This document shows, piece after piece, positions 41,234 through 48,244 of a stretch of 48,244 nt of DNA. Positions within the stretch are counted from its first letter, which is position 1. Each line of letters starts with the position of its first letter. Origin of the DNA: Chlorobiaceae bacterium (GTDB lineage: Bacteria > Bacteroidota > Chlorobiia > Chlorobiales > Chlorobiaceae); NCBI GenBank assembly GCA_013334525.1, contig JAAXXK010000016.1:1-48244 (forward strand), written 5' to 3'. Below the pieces are notes generated by a model, which had not been told where the DNA came from, did no database searches, and saw only the letters and a list, made by a program, of their open reading frames with translations. A program made the translations under genes and the position numbers.

Positions 41234-41309
41234 GTCCTGAGTTCCAGAATATTCACCGCCGTGCAGGCACCATGTTCGGCGCCGGCACCCCTAACATACA
41301 GGAAACAGC

Positions 41310-42389
41310 ATGAGCAGTCAGCAAAGAACGTGGAAGACCATAGAGTCCGGAGCCCATACCTACGAGGAGGCACTGCATCCCGTAGTAAGGAAGAATTACG
41401 GGAAGTGGAAATACCATGAGATCCCCAAGCCGGGCGTACTGAAGCACGTCGCACAGAGCGGGGACGCCATCTGGACGGTCAGGGCAGGAACTCCTCGCCA
41501 GGATACGGTCGATATGCTGCGCAGGCTTTGCGAAGTCGCCGACAAGTACAGCGACGGATTTCTTCGCTTTACGGTGCGCAACAACGTTGAGTTCCTTACG
41601 CCGAACCAGGAGAACGTGGAGCCGATGATCCAGGAGCTTGAGTCGATGGGCTTTCCCGTCGGCGGCACAGGCATGTGCGTCTCCTCCGTCTCCCATACCC
41701 AGGGATGGCTGCATTGCGACATTCCCGCCACCGACGCGTCAGGTGTCGTCAAATCGATGATGGATACGGTCTATCGCGAGTTCAAGGATATGCAGATGCC
41801 CAACAAGGTGAGGCTTTCGACCTCCTGCTGCGCCATCAACTGCGGCGGCCAGGCCGACATCGCCGTCGTCGTCAAGCACACCCGTCCTCCGCGCGTCAAC
41901 CACGACCACCTCGCGACCATCTGCGAACTGCCGAAAGCCGTGGCCCGCTGCCCGGTTGCAGCAATCCGCCCGACAGTGGTCAATGGCAAGCGTTCACTCA
42001 TGGTGGACGAAGCCAAGTGCATCTGCTGCGGCGCCTGTTTCGGTGCCTGCCCGGCCATGGAGATCAACCATCCCGAGCACTCGAAGTTCGCCATCTGGGT
42101 CGGCGGCAAGAACAGCAATGCCCGAACGAAACCTTCGACCATGAGCATCGTGGCGCACAACCTGCCAAACAACCCGCCGCGCTGGCCGGAGGTTACCGAG
42201 GTGATCGGCCGGATACTGACGGCATACAAGGCAGGCGGCCGCCCCTGGGAGCGCGTCGGCGAGTGGATCGCAAGGATCGGCTGGAAGCGTTTCTTCGAAG
42301 AGACCGGCCTGACTTTTGACGATAACATGATCGACAGTTACCGTCACGCACGGACGACCTTCAACCAGTCGGCCCACGTTCGTTTTTAA
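41310..42389 (+). CDS. dsrB: Dissimilatory sulfite reductase beta subunit
   Basis: The 359-residue protein has the catalytic-type iron-sulfur segment STSCCAINCGGQADIAV (Cys173, Cys174, Cys178) and a ferredoxin domain KCICCGACFGACPAMEI (starting at Cys237). It also has the family features GGTGMCVSSVSHTQGWLHC. It pairs with DsrA in an alpha2beta2 enzyme carrying siroheme. It lies 152 bp after dsrA with a large RNA structure between them, and 24 bp before dsrL. Confidence 0.98.
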   Translation: MSSQQRTWKTIESGAHTYEEALHPVVRKNYGKWKYHEIPKPGVLKHVAQSGDAIWTVRAGTPRQDTVDMLRRLCEVADKYSDGFLRFTVRNNVEFLTPNQENVEPMIQELESMGFPVGGTGMCVSSVSHTQGWLHCDIPATDASGVVKSMMDTVYREFKDMQMPNKVRLSTSCCAINCGGQADIAVVVKHTRPPRVNHDHLATICELPKAVARCPVAAIRPTVVNGKRSLMVDEAKCICCGACFGACPAMEINHPEHSKFAIWVGGKNSNARTKPSTMSIVAHNLPNNPPRWPEVTEVIGRILTAYKAGGRPWERVGEWIARIGWKRFFEETGLTFDDNMIDSYRHARTTFNQSAHVRF

Positions 42390-42413
42390 GCTGAACTCCA
42401 AAGGAGAAACTTC

Positions 42414-44150
42414 ATGAAAGCAGAATCAAATCCGATTCTCGATTTTGCGACGGAGTATGTCTTCCCTGGGTTCAGTGAACTGACAGGGACCGACAAGATC
42501 GTCGCCTTCGGTGACCATAGCCACAAGTGCCCCATCTATGTCCGGCAGACCCCTCCGTGCACGGCCGAGTGCCCTGCAGGGGAGGATATCCGGGCGATCA
42601 ACCGGTTCCTTAACGGGATCGACAAATCGGACGACCCGCTGAAATCGGCATGGGAGACGGCGGTCGACACCAATCCCTTCCCTGCCGTCATGGGCAGGAT
42701 CTGCCCGCATCCTTGCCAGGGCGGTTGCAACCGCGGCCAGCACGACGAGAGCGTCGCCATCAATGCCGTCGAACAGGTGATCGGCAACTACGGCATCGAG
42801 GCCGGACTGAAGCTTCAGGGCCCAGGCCCTGACACAGGCAAGCGGGTTGCGGTAATCGGTGGCGGTCCTGCCGGCCTGTCCGCAGCATACCAGCTTCGCC
42901 GCAAAGGGCACGCCGTGACGATCTTCGACGCCAACGAAAAGCTCGGAGGCATGGTGCTCTACGGCATCATGGGCTACCGCGTGGACCGCAGGGTGCTTGA
43001 AGCTGAAATCGCCCGCATCATCGAACTCGGTGTCGAAACGAAGATGGGGGTTCGTGTTGGAAAGGATATAAGCCTCGAACAGCTCGAATCGGACTACGAC
43101 GCCGTATTCATCGGTGTAGGTGCACAGGTCGGTCGTGGACTGCCGGTGCCCGGTTTCGCCGGAACGCCGGGCGTGACCAACGCCATCGATTTCCTCAGGA
43201 ACTACGAGGTGATGGGTGACGAGCTTCCTGTCGGGAAATCTGTGGTCGTCATCGGTGACGGCAACGTCGCCATGGATGTAGCCAGGCTGGCTTTGCGGCT
43301 CGGCTCGAAGGCTTCCGTCGTATCCGGCGTGCCGAGGGAAGATATGGCCTGTTTCAAGGATGAGTTCGACGACGCCGTGCACGAGGGTGCAGAGATGCAT
43401 TACATGGCCGGTACCGTCGAGATCCTGAAAGGGGAAAATGGAGTCAGGAGCCTGCTTTGCTCACGGATGGAGAAGAAGCAGAAGGGTGAAGATGGGTGGA
43501 ACTCCCCGATCCCTTTCCTTCGCTACAAGAGCACCGGAGAGAGCTTTGAGATCGAGGCTGACATGGTTGTCGCGGCCATCGGCCAGACGGCCGATATGTC
43601 CGGACTGGAGAGCATCGCCGGTACCAGCCAGTGGCTCAGGGTCGACAGGAATTTCCGCATCTCCGGAAGGGAGAAGCTGTTCGGTGGCGGAGACGCCATC
43701 AAGGTCGACCTTATCACCACGGCCGTCGGCCACGGCCGCAAGGCGGCTGCATCGATCGACGCCTTCCTTAACGGCGAGCCGATGCCCGAGCAGCCCTATC
43801 GCGAGATCACCAAGGCACAGAAGCAGGACCTGCTCTACTTCATGCCCTCGCCGCAGGCAAGGCGACAGACCATCCATCCGGAAGTGGTCGTGGGCAACCA
43901 TGACGAACTGCTCGTGCCCCTCAGGCCGGAAGAGGCCAAAACCGAATCGGAGCGCTGCATGAGCTGCGGCTTCTGCTTCGACTGCAAGCAGTGCGTCTCG
44001 TTCTGTCCGCAGGAGGCAATTACCCGCTTCCGGGACAACCCGGCCGGTGAAAAAGTCTACACCAACTATTCCAAATGCGTCGGTTGCCACCTCTGCTACC
44101 TGGTCTGCCCCAGCGGGTTTATCCAGATGGGCATGGGAGACGGGCTTTGA
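42414..44150 (+). CDS. dsrL: DsrL, NAD(P)H-linked iron-sulfur flavoprotein partner of DsrAB
   Basis: This is a 578-residue GltD-like protein. Its N-terminal cysteine-rich region (KCPIYVRQTPPCTAECPAG, CPHPCQGGCNR) precedes an FAD-binding [17 protein letters not shown] (about 145). It has an NAD(P)-binding VVVIGDGNVAMDVARLA (about 277) and a C-terminal bis-[4Fe-4S] ferredoxin module beginning at Cys515 (CMSCGFCFDCKQC) and Cys555 (CVGCHLCYLVCP). It moves electrons between DsrAB and NAD(P)+ in sulfur oxidation and marks the oxidative pathway in phototrophs. A GGAGAAAC site precedes the ATG. Confidence 0.96.
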   Translation: MKAESNPILDFATEYVFPGFSELTGTDKIVAFGDHSHKCPIYVRQTPPCTAECPAGEDIRAINRFLNGIDKSDDPLKSAWETAVDTNPFPAVMGRICPHPCQGGCNRGQHDESVAINAVEQVIGNYGIEAGLKLQGPGPDTGKRVAVIGGGPAGLSAAYQLRRKGHAVTIFDANEKLGGMVLYGIMGYRVDRRVLEAEIARIIELGVETKMGVRVGKDISLEQLESDYDAVFIGVGAQVGRGLPVPGFAGTPGVTNAIDFLRNYEVMGDELPVGKSVVVIGDGNVAMDVARLALRLGSKASVVSGVPREDMACFKDEFDDAVHEGAEMHYMAGTVEILKGENGVRSLLCSRMEKKQKGEDGWNSPIPFLRYKSTGESFEIEADMVVAAIGQTADMSGLESIAGTSQWLRVDRNFRISGREKLFGGGDAIKVDLITTAVGHGRKAAASIDAFLNGEPMPEQPYREITKAQKQDLLYFMPSPQARRQTIHPEVVVGNHDELLVPLRPEEAKTESERCMSCGFCFDCKQCVSFCPQEAITRFRDNPAGEKVYTNYSKCVGCHLCYLVCPSGFIQMGMGDGL

Positions 44151-44193
44151 ATCCGGCAGCTGGATCGGCAACATTCAAGGAGAGAGCAGCGCT

Positions 44194-44556
44194 ATGATGG
44201 AAGATATTATCCTGATGGTAGAGCAGGCCGTCGAGAGTTCGTCGCATTGGTCGGAAAACGGCTGGGCGGCCACTTTCGGCCCCCGCAACGTCGAGGTGCC
44301 CAACCTGAAAGCGGCGGAGGGCCTGCCGAAGAACGCCGTATTCAAGGAAGAGGCGGTCAATTACTGGAAGCAGGCGCGCCTGATCGGCAATGACACCGCA
44401 GAATCCGGCAGAAAGGCCCTTGCATCGCTGAAGGCAGAGAATTTCTTCGCTGCCGACAATGCGCTCTATCTCTGCCAGTACCTCGAAAAGCCTGTAGAAT
44501 TGCAGTCGAGGACATGGCTTCCCGTTTACGAAGCCTTCAGGGGCCGTTACTCCTGA
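44194..44556 (+). CDS. Uncharacterised 120-residue dsr-cluster protein
   Basis: The sequence begins MMEDIILMVEQAVESSSHWS. It is soluble, without signal peptide or membrane segment, and has a single cysteine (NALYLCQYLEK) and a largely helical, acidic-to-neutral composition. It shows none of the DsrE/F/H hallmarks (no GGV/TAE-type motif, no active-site Cys in a sulfurtransferase loop). AAGGAGAG lies 11 bp before the first ATG; the second ATG is the next codon. It is in the dsrL-to-dsrT gap where sulfur oxidisers usually have dsrEFH. It may be the protein some authors call DsrU. I do not recognise a function. Confidence 0.8.
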   Translation: MMEDIILMVEQAVESSSHWSENGWAATFGPRNVEVPNLKAAEGLPKNAVFKEEAVNYWKQARLIGNDTAESGRKALASLKAENFFAADNALYLCQYLEKPVELQSRTWLPVYEAFRGRYS

Positions 44557-44632
44557 ACAAAGGCAGGGACTGCGATGCCGTCAACCGGCTTTCCGGTTCC
44601 GGCCGATATAACAACCTCTTATTCTCAGCCTT

Positions 44633-45073
44633 ATGACGAGAGCGTGGGAACAGATCATTAACAGCAACAGGCAGGCTATCCTTGGGCGCTGGAGCTCATC
44701 GGTCATGGCGATGCTGCCGGGAGGGCTCAACCACGGCTCACTGGTCGCCTCTGCGCTTGCCGAAGAGCTGGGCGGGCTTCTTGATGCCATCGCCGACCCG
44801 GCACTGCCGATTGCCGAACCGATTGTCCGCATAACCAGGATACTGGCCGTCCAGGAGATGCCTCCATCAAAGGCCCTTTCGATACTGTTCGGGCTCAGGG
44901 GGCTGGTCGAAGGGCTGCCTGCGGAGTGTGCTGAGCCGTTTCGCGACCGCCTTGAGGAGTTGACCCTGCAATCGTTCGACAGCTATATGAAGCATCGCGA
45001 GACGATCTATCAGCTCAAGGTCGACGAAGGCCGCAGGCGGATGCACATGTCGCTCAGGAGGGCCGAGGCATGA
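44633..45073 (+). CDS. dsrT: DsrT-like protein with RsbRD N-terminal-type domain
   Basis: The 146-residue helical protein starts MTRAWEQIINSNRQAILGRW, similar to the RsbRD_N four-helix domain. It ends in a charged segment (KHRETIYQLKVDEGRRRMHMS). In sulfate reducers and green sulfur bacteria a gene of this kind directly precedes dsrM and is called dsrT; its role is unknown. The stop overlaps the dsrM start by 4 nt (45070-45073), so it is translationally coupled. The gene name rests on position and domain resemblance. Confidence 0.7.
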   Translation: MTRAWEQIINSNRQAILGRWSSSVMAMLPGGLNHGSLVASALAEELGGLLDAIADPALPIAEPIVRITRILAVQEMPPSKALSILFGLRGLVEGLPAECAEPFRDRLEELTLQSFDSYMKHRETIYQLKVDEGRRRMHMSLRRAEA

Positions 45074-46065
45074 AAAAAGTGCTGCTTCCCCTCATCATGG
45101 TGCTCGTGCTCGCCACCATTCCCTTTGTCGGCGTAACCTACGGCAAGCTCGACTACCTTTTCGCAGTCATCATTCCCTATGCATCGGTTGCCATCCTGCT
45201 GCTCGGATTCCTTTACCGGATGGTCGACTGGCTCAGGAGGCCGGTACCGTTCCGGATTCCCACCACCTGCGGCCAGGAGAAATCCCTTGACTGGATAAAG
45301 GACAACCCGATCGAAAGCCCGTCGAACCCGTTCATGGCGGCCGTCAGGGTGCTCTCCGAAGTGCTGCTGTTCCGCTCGCTGTTCCGCAACACCAAAGCCG
45401 AACTCCACGGAGGCTCCCGGCTTGCCTACGGATCGCACAAGTGGCTCTGGCTCGGCGGCCTTGCCTTCCACTGGTCGCTGCTGATCATCGTGATCCGCCA
45501 CGCCCGCTTCTTTTTCGACACGATGCCCTTTCCTATCGAGCTCATCGACGATCTTGACCGTTTCCTCGATGTCACCGTGCCGGCACTCTACCTGACTGAC
45601 GGTGTCGCACTTGCCGCAGTGACCTTCCTGTTCCTGCGCAGGTTGCAGGACGAGAAGCTGCGACTGATCTCCCTGGCGACAGACTACTTCCCGCTGCTGC
45701 TGATAGCGACCATCGCCGTTCTCGGCGTCAGTATGCGCTACGTGACCAAGGTCGATATCATGCCCATCAAGGCCCTTGCGCTTGGCCTGGCCAGCTTCAG
45801 CCTCGACGCCCCCCAGCCGATCGCGGCGCTGTTCTACGTGCACCTCTTTCTTGTCTGCGTGCTGTTCTGCTACGTTCCGTTCAGCAAGCTCATGCACATG
45901 GGAGGGATCTTCCTGAGCCCGACCCGTAACCTGCCGAACAACAGCCGGGCAAAGCGGCACGTCAATCCATGGAACCCTGACATCAAGTTCAGGACCTACG
46001 CCGAATATGAGGACGACTACCGAGAGAAAATGAAAAAGGCGGGCATTCCGGTCGAAAAGCAATAA
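45070..46065 (+). CDS. dsrM: DsrM, membrane cytochrome b subunit of DsrMKJOP
   Basis: The 331-residue protein has about six membrane helices and a NarI-like b-type cytochrome character. Likely heme-ligating histidines are in KWLWLGGLAFHWSLLIIVIRH and in YVHLFLVCVLFCYVPFSKLMH. A short soluble C-terminal tail ends GIPVEKQ. It moves electrons between the quinone pool and DsrK. It is coupled to dsrT and separated from dsrK by 6 bp. Confidence 0.95.
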   Translation: MKKVLLPLIMVLVLATIPFVGVTYGKLDYLFAVIIPYASVAILLLGFLYRMVDWLRRPVPFRIPTTCGQEKSLDWIKDNPIESPSNPFMAAVRVLSEVLLFRSLFRNTKAELHGGSRLAYGSHKWLWLGGLAFHWSLLIIVIRHARFFFDTMPFPIELIDDLDRFLDVTVPALYLTDGVALAAVTFLFLRRLQDEKLRLISLATDYFPLLLIATIAVLGVSMRYVTKVDIMPIKALALGLASFSLDAPQPIAALFYVHLFLVCVLFCYVPFSKLMHMGGIFLSPTRNLPNNSRAKRHVNPWNPDIKFRTYAEYEDDYREKMKKAGIPVEKQ

Positions 46066-46071
46066 CCAACT

Positions 46072-47724
46072 ATGTCCAACAAATACGCACTGAAACCAGA
46101 CGAGCTCAAAAAAGAGTTCGAACAGAAAAAGCCGCGGATCCTCAAGGGGGATATTGCCGGCAAGGATTGGTGGGACCTGCCGGTGGAGTTCCGTGACGGC
46201 AACTGGTGCTTCCCCGCCAAACCGGAGGTGCTCGAAGAGATCGGGTTCCCGAACCCGAGGAAATGGGCCGCCACCGACGACGACTGGAAGCTTCCGAAGG
46301 ATTGGGAGAAGACCATCAGGGAGGGGATGAAAAGCCGCCTCAAGCGCTTCCGCTCGTTCAAGGTGTTCATGGACAGTTGCGTGCGCTGCGGAGCCTGCGC
46401 CGACAAATGCCACTTCTTCCTTGGCACGGGGGACCCGAAGAACATGCCGGTGCTGAGGGCCGAGCTCGTCCGGTCGGTTTACCGCAACGATTTTACCGCG
46501 CTTGCCAAAATCCTGAAAAGCTTTTCCGGATCGCGTTCGCTTACTCCGGAGGTGATCAAGGAGTGGCACATGTACTTCAACCAGTGCACCGAGTGCCGCC
46601 GCTGTTCAGTCTTTTGCCCGATGGGCATCGACACCGCAGAGATCACCATGATGGTTCGTGAGCTGCTCAACCTCATCGGCGTGAACAACAACTGGATACT
46701 GGCCCCGGTGGCCAACTGCAACCGCACCGGCAACCACCTCGGCATCGAACCGCACACCTTCGAGCAGAACGTCATGTCGCTGGTTGACGACATCGAGGAG
46801 CTGACGGGCATTACGGTCAACCCGACCTTCAACCGCAAAGGTGCCGAAATTCTCTTCGTCACCCCGTCGGGCGACCTTTTCGGCGACCCCGGGGTCTACA
46901 CCATGATGGGTTACCTCCTGCTCTTCCACCACATCGGGCTCGACTACACGATCAGCACCTATGCATCCGAAGGGGGCAACTTCGGCATGTTCACCTCGAA
47001 CGAGATGATGAAGAAGCTGAACGCCAAGATGTACCACGAAGCCAAACGCCTCGGCGTCAAGTGGATCCTCGGCGGTGAGTGCGGGCACATGTGGCGCGTC
47101 GTGCATCAGTACATGGAGACCATGAACGGCCCGGCCGATTTCCTCAAGGAGCCGGTTTCGCCCATCACCGGAACGAAGTTCACCAACGCGAAATCGACCA
47201 AGATGGTCCACATCGCCGAATTTACGGCCGACCTGATCAAGCACGGCAAGCTCAGGCTCGACCCCAAACGCAACGACCACCTGCGCACCACCTTCCACGA
47301 CTCCTGCAACGTCGCCCGTGGCATGGGCATGTTCGAGGAGCCGCGTTACGTCCTTAACAAGGTTTGCAACGAGTTCCACGAAATGCCGGAGAACACCATC
47401 AGGGAGCAGACCTTCTGTTGCGGATCGGGCAGCGGACTGAACGCGGAGGAGTTCATGGACATCAGGATGCGCGGGGGGTTCCCGAGGGCCAACGCAGTCA
47501 GTTATGTCAAAGAGAAACACAAGGTCGATTCGCTCGTCACCATCTGCGCCATCGACCGGGCCAGCCTTCCTACGCTTATGAAATACTGGAATCCCGGGGT
47601 GTCGGTCTACGGACTGCACGAACTGGTCGGTAACGCCCTGGTCATGACCGGGGAGAAGAAGAGGACCGAAGACCTGAGGGAGAACCCCATGGCCGGGTTC
47701 GGGGAGGATGACGACGATGAATAA
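46072..47724 (+). CDS. dsrK: DsrK, HdrD-like iron-sulfur subunit
   Basis: The 550-residue cytoplasmic protein has two [4Fe-4S] ferredoxin-type clusters starting at Cys103 ([11 protein letters not shown]) and Cys172 ([12 protein letters not shown]). It also has CCG-type cysteine regions (DSCNVARG with Cys412; FCCGSGSG with Cys449 and Cys450) that bind the noncubane cluster of HdrB/HdrD-type proteins. It probably reduces or oxidises the DsrC disulfide/trisulfide. The C-terminus is acidic (EDDDDE) and the gene overlaps dsrJ. Confidence 0.97.
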   Translation: MSNKYALKPDELKKEFEQKKPRILKGDIAGKDWWDLPVEFRDGNWCFPAKPEVLEEIGFPNPRKWAATDDDWKLPKDWEKTIREGMKSRLKRFRSFKVFMDSCVRCGACADKCHFFLGTGDPKNMPVLRAELVRSVYRNDFTALAKILKSFSGSRSLTPEVIKEWHMYFNQCTECRRCSVFCPMGIDTAEITMMVRELLNLIGVNNNWILAPVANCNRTGNHLGIEPHTFEQNVMSLVDDIEELTGITVNPTFNRKGAEILFVTPSGDLFGDPGVYTMMGYLLLFHHIGLDYTISTYASEGGNFGMFTSNEMMKKLNAKMYHEAKRLGVKWILGGECGHMWRVVHQYMETMNGPADFLKEPVSPITGTKFTNAKSTKMVHIAEFTADLIKHGKLRLDPKRNDHLRTTFHDSCNVARGMGMFEEPRYVLNKVCNEFHEMPENTIREQTFCCGSGSGLNAEEFMDIRMRGGFPRANAVSYVKEKHKVDSLVTICAIDRASLPTLMKYWNPGVSVYGLHELVGNALVMTGEKKRTEDLRENPMAGFGEDDDDE

Positions 47725-48139
47725 GTATATCAGCGCCGTTGTCGCCATCGTGGCCGGAGTGGCCGTATTCATTGCGGCATGGTTTTTCATGCAGGTCGGC
47801 CACGGCGGGGCGATCCCGGCCAGGGCAGCCGTTGAATCCGCACCGGCCAAAGCCGCGGTTGCGAAGGTGACCCCGATCGACAGCACCAAATGCATAGCCC
47901 CAGCCGAATACATGAGGGCTAACCACATGCGTGTTCTCGACAAGTGGCGCTTCGAGTCGGTGCGCACCGGCAACCGCGTTCATGCGACCCCCGACGGACG
48001 CCACTTCGACAAGAGCCTCAATACCTGTCTCGGCTGCCACGCGCAGAATCCGATGTTCTGTTTTATGTGTCACCAGTATGCCAACGTCAAACCGACATGC
48101 TGGAATTGTCATCTCTCGCCCATGGAGACGCAGAAATGA
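47717..48139 (+). CDS. dsrJ: DsrJ, triheme c-type cytochrome
   Basis: The 140-residue protein has an N-terminal membrane anchor or uncleaved signal ([19 protein letters not shown]). Three heme c motifs follow: CLGCH (Cys104), CFMCH (Cys115) and CWNCH (Cys128). Cys59 (STKCIAP) is outside the heme motifs and may correspond to the unusual His/Cys axial ligand of DsrJ. It is periplasmic and part of DsrMKJOP. Start: ATG 47717 with GGGGAGG 9 bp upstream; ATG 47708 is too close to that site. It overlaps dsrK by 8 nt and dsrO by 4 nt. Confidence 0.96.
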   Translation: MNKYISAVVAIVAGVAVFIAAWFFMQVGHGGAIPARAAVESAPAKAAVAKVTPIDSTKCIAPAEYMRANHMRVLDKWRFESVRTGNRVHATPDGRHFDKSLNTCLGCHAQNPMFCFMCHQYANVKPTCWNCHLSPMETQK

Positions 48140-48244
48140 ATCAACAACGCAGAGACTTTATCAAAAAGGCGGGGCTCGGCGCCCTTGCAGGGCTCGGTGC
48201 CGCTGCGGGACTTTTCCCTGCTTTTGGCCTGGAAAAGACCGACC
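48136..48244 (+). CDS. dsrO: DsrO, exported ferredoxin-like subunit (truncated by window edge)
   Basis: Only the first 36 codons are present. They encode a twin-arginine signal: [13 protein letters not shown] followed by an alanine/glycine/leucine-rich segment. DsrO is a periplasmic iron-sulfur protein with a Tat leader that follows dsrJ in dsr operons. The start overlaps the dsrJ stop (ATGA at 48136-48139). Identification rests on the leader and position. Confidence 0.82.
   Translation, partial: MNQQRRDFIKKAGLGALAGLGAAAGLFPAFGLEKTD

Noticed and set aside
44194..44556. Reading the 120-residue protein as DsrE, DsrF or DsrH
   Set aside because: Length fits, but there is no active-site cysteine loop and no DsrE-fold motif; only one Cys is present, in a helix-like segment.
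45010..46569. 519-codon open frame antisense to dsrM/dsrK
   Set aside because: Its product is low-complexity, rich in H, E, V and R, with no recognisable domain, and it lies fully opposite two certain dsr genes. Similar long antisense frames (for example 46606-47973, 35394-36623, 9107-10150, 20064-21101, 3647-4471) result from strong codon bias in the real genes.

Overview
The window looks like a chromosome segment of a green sulfur bacterium (Chlorobiaceae, Chlorobium or a close relative). Three things support this. There is an oxidative-type dissimilatory sulfite reductase cluster with dsrL and dsrN, and a flavocytochrome c sulfide dehydrogenase (fccAB). There is a BchP-type geranylgeranyl reductase coupled to a DUF2499-like membrane protein. 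The replication-origin neighbourhood (rpmH-rnpA-yidD-yidC facing dnaA-dnaN-recF) lies in the same stretch. Base composition is moderately GC-rich in the genes and AT-rich in the promoters and the origin. The genus is inferred from gene content only.

Layout. 1-2,850 is accessory DNA. It holds a truncated XRE regulator at the left edge, a mosaic of repeats (a roughly 225-bp MITE-like unit containing an inverted pair of REP-like hairpins, a solo copy of its end, and a displaced copy of the 3' end of rlmD), and an intact hipBA toxin-antitoxin pair. 2,897-8,635 reads leftward: rpmH, rnpA, yidD, yidC, a PAP2 phosphatase, a ROK kinase and rlmD. 8,636-9,043 is an AT-rich region with DnaA-box-like sites and large inverted repeats, the best oriC candidate in the window. 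9,044-13,349 reads rightward: dnaA, dnaN, recF and a dciA-like DUF721 gene. 13,584-19,219 reads leftward: a flavodiiron protein, a family B DNA polymerase and mnmG. Perfect 16-bp parS sites lie just upstream of polB and just upstream of mnmG.

19,765-25,948 reads rightward: fccAB (sulfide oxidation), secDF and a SurA-like parvulin chaperone. 25,937-28,973 reads leftward: gyrB, a yraN-family gene and rnhB. 29,115-33,425 reads rightward: an RNase E/G family gene, dapD and a ctpA-like S41 protease. 33,445-36,755 reads leftward: the DUF2499-like gene, bchP and glyS. From 37,036 to the right edge runs the sulfur-oxidation cluster: rhodanese, dsrN, dsrC, dsrA, dsrB, dsrL, an unknown 120-residue gene, a dsrT-like gene, dsrM, dsrK, dsrJ and the first 36 codons of dsrO.

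How the genes fit together. FccAB would oxidise sulfide in the periplasm. Stored or transferred sulfur would be delivered as DsrC-bound persulfide to the cytoplasmic DsrAB siroheme enzyme, whose siroheme is probably amidated by DsrN. DsrL would take the electrons from DsrAB to NAD(P)+. DsrMKJO(P) would reoxidise or handle DsrC at the membrane. dsrEFH, normally found beside these genes in sulfur oxidisers, is absent between dsrL and dsrM here.

The least explained items are four: the hipBA cassette flanked by two diverged copies of the rlmD 3' end; a repeated AT-rich motif (core RYATAACTAT) upstream of fccAB, of the rhodanese/dsrN unit and twice upstream of dsrC; large RNA hairpins in the dsrC-dsrA and dsrA-dsrB gaps; and the unknown 120-residue dsr-cluster gene. 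I found no rRNA or tRNA gene, no CRISPR array and no complete transposase or integrase.
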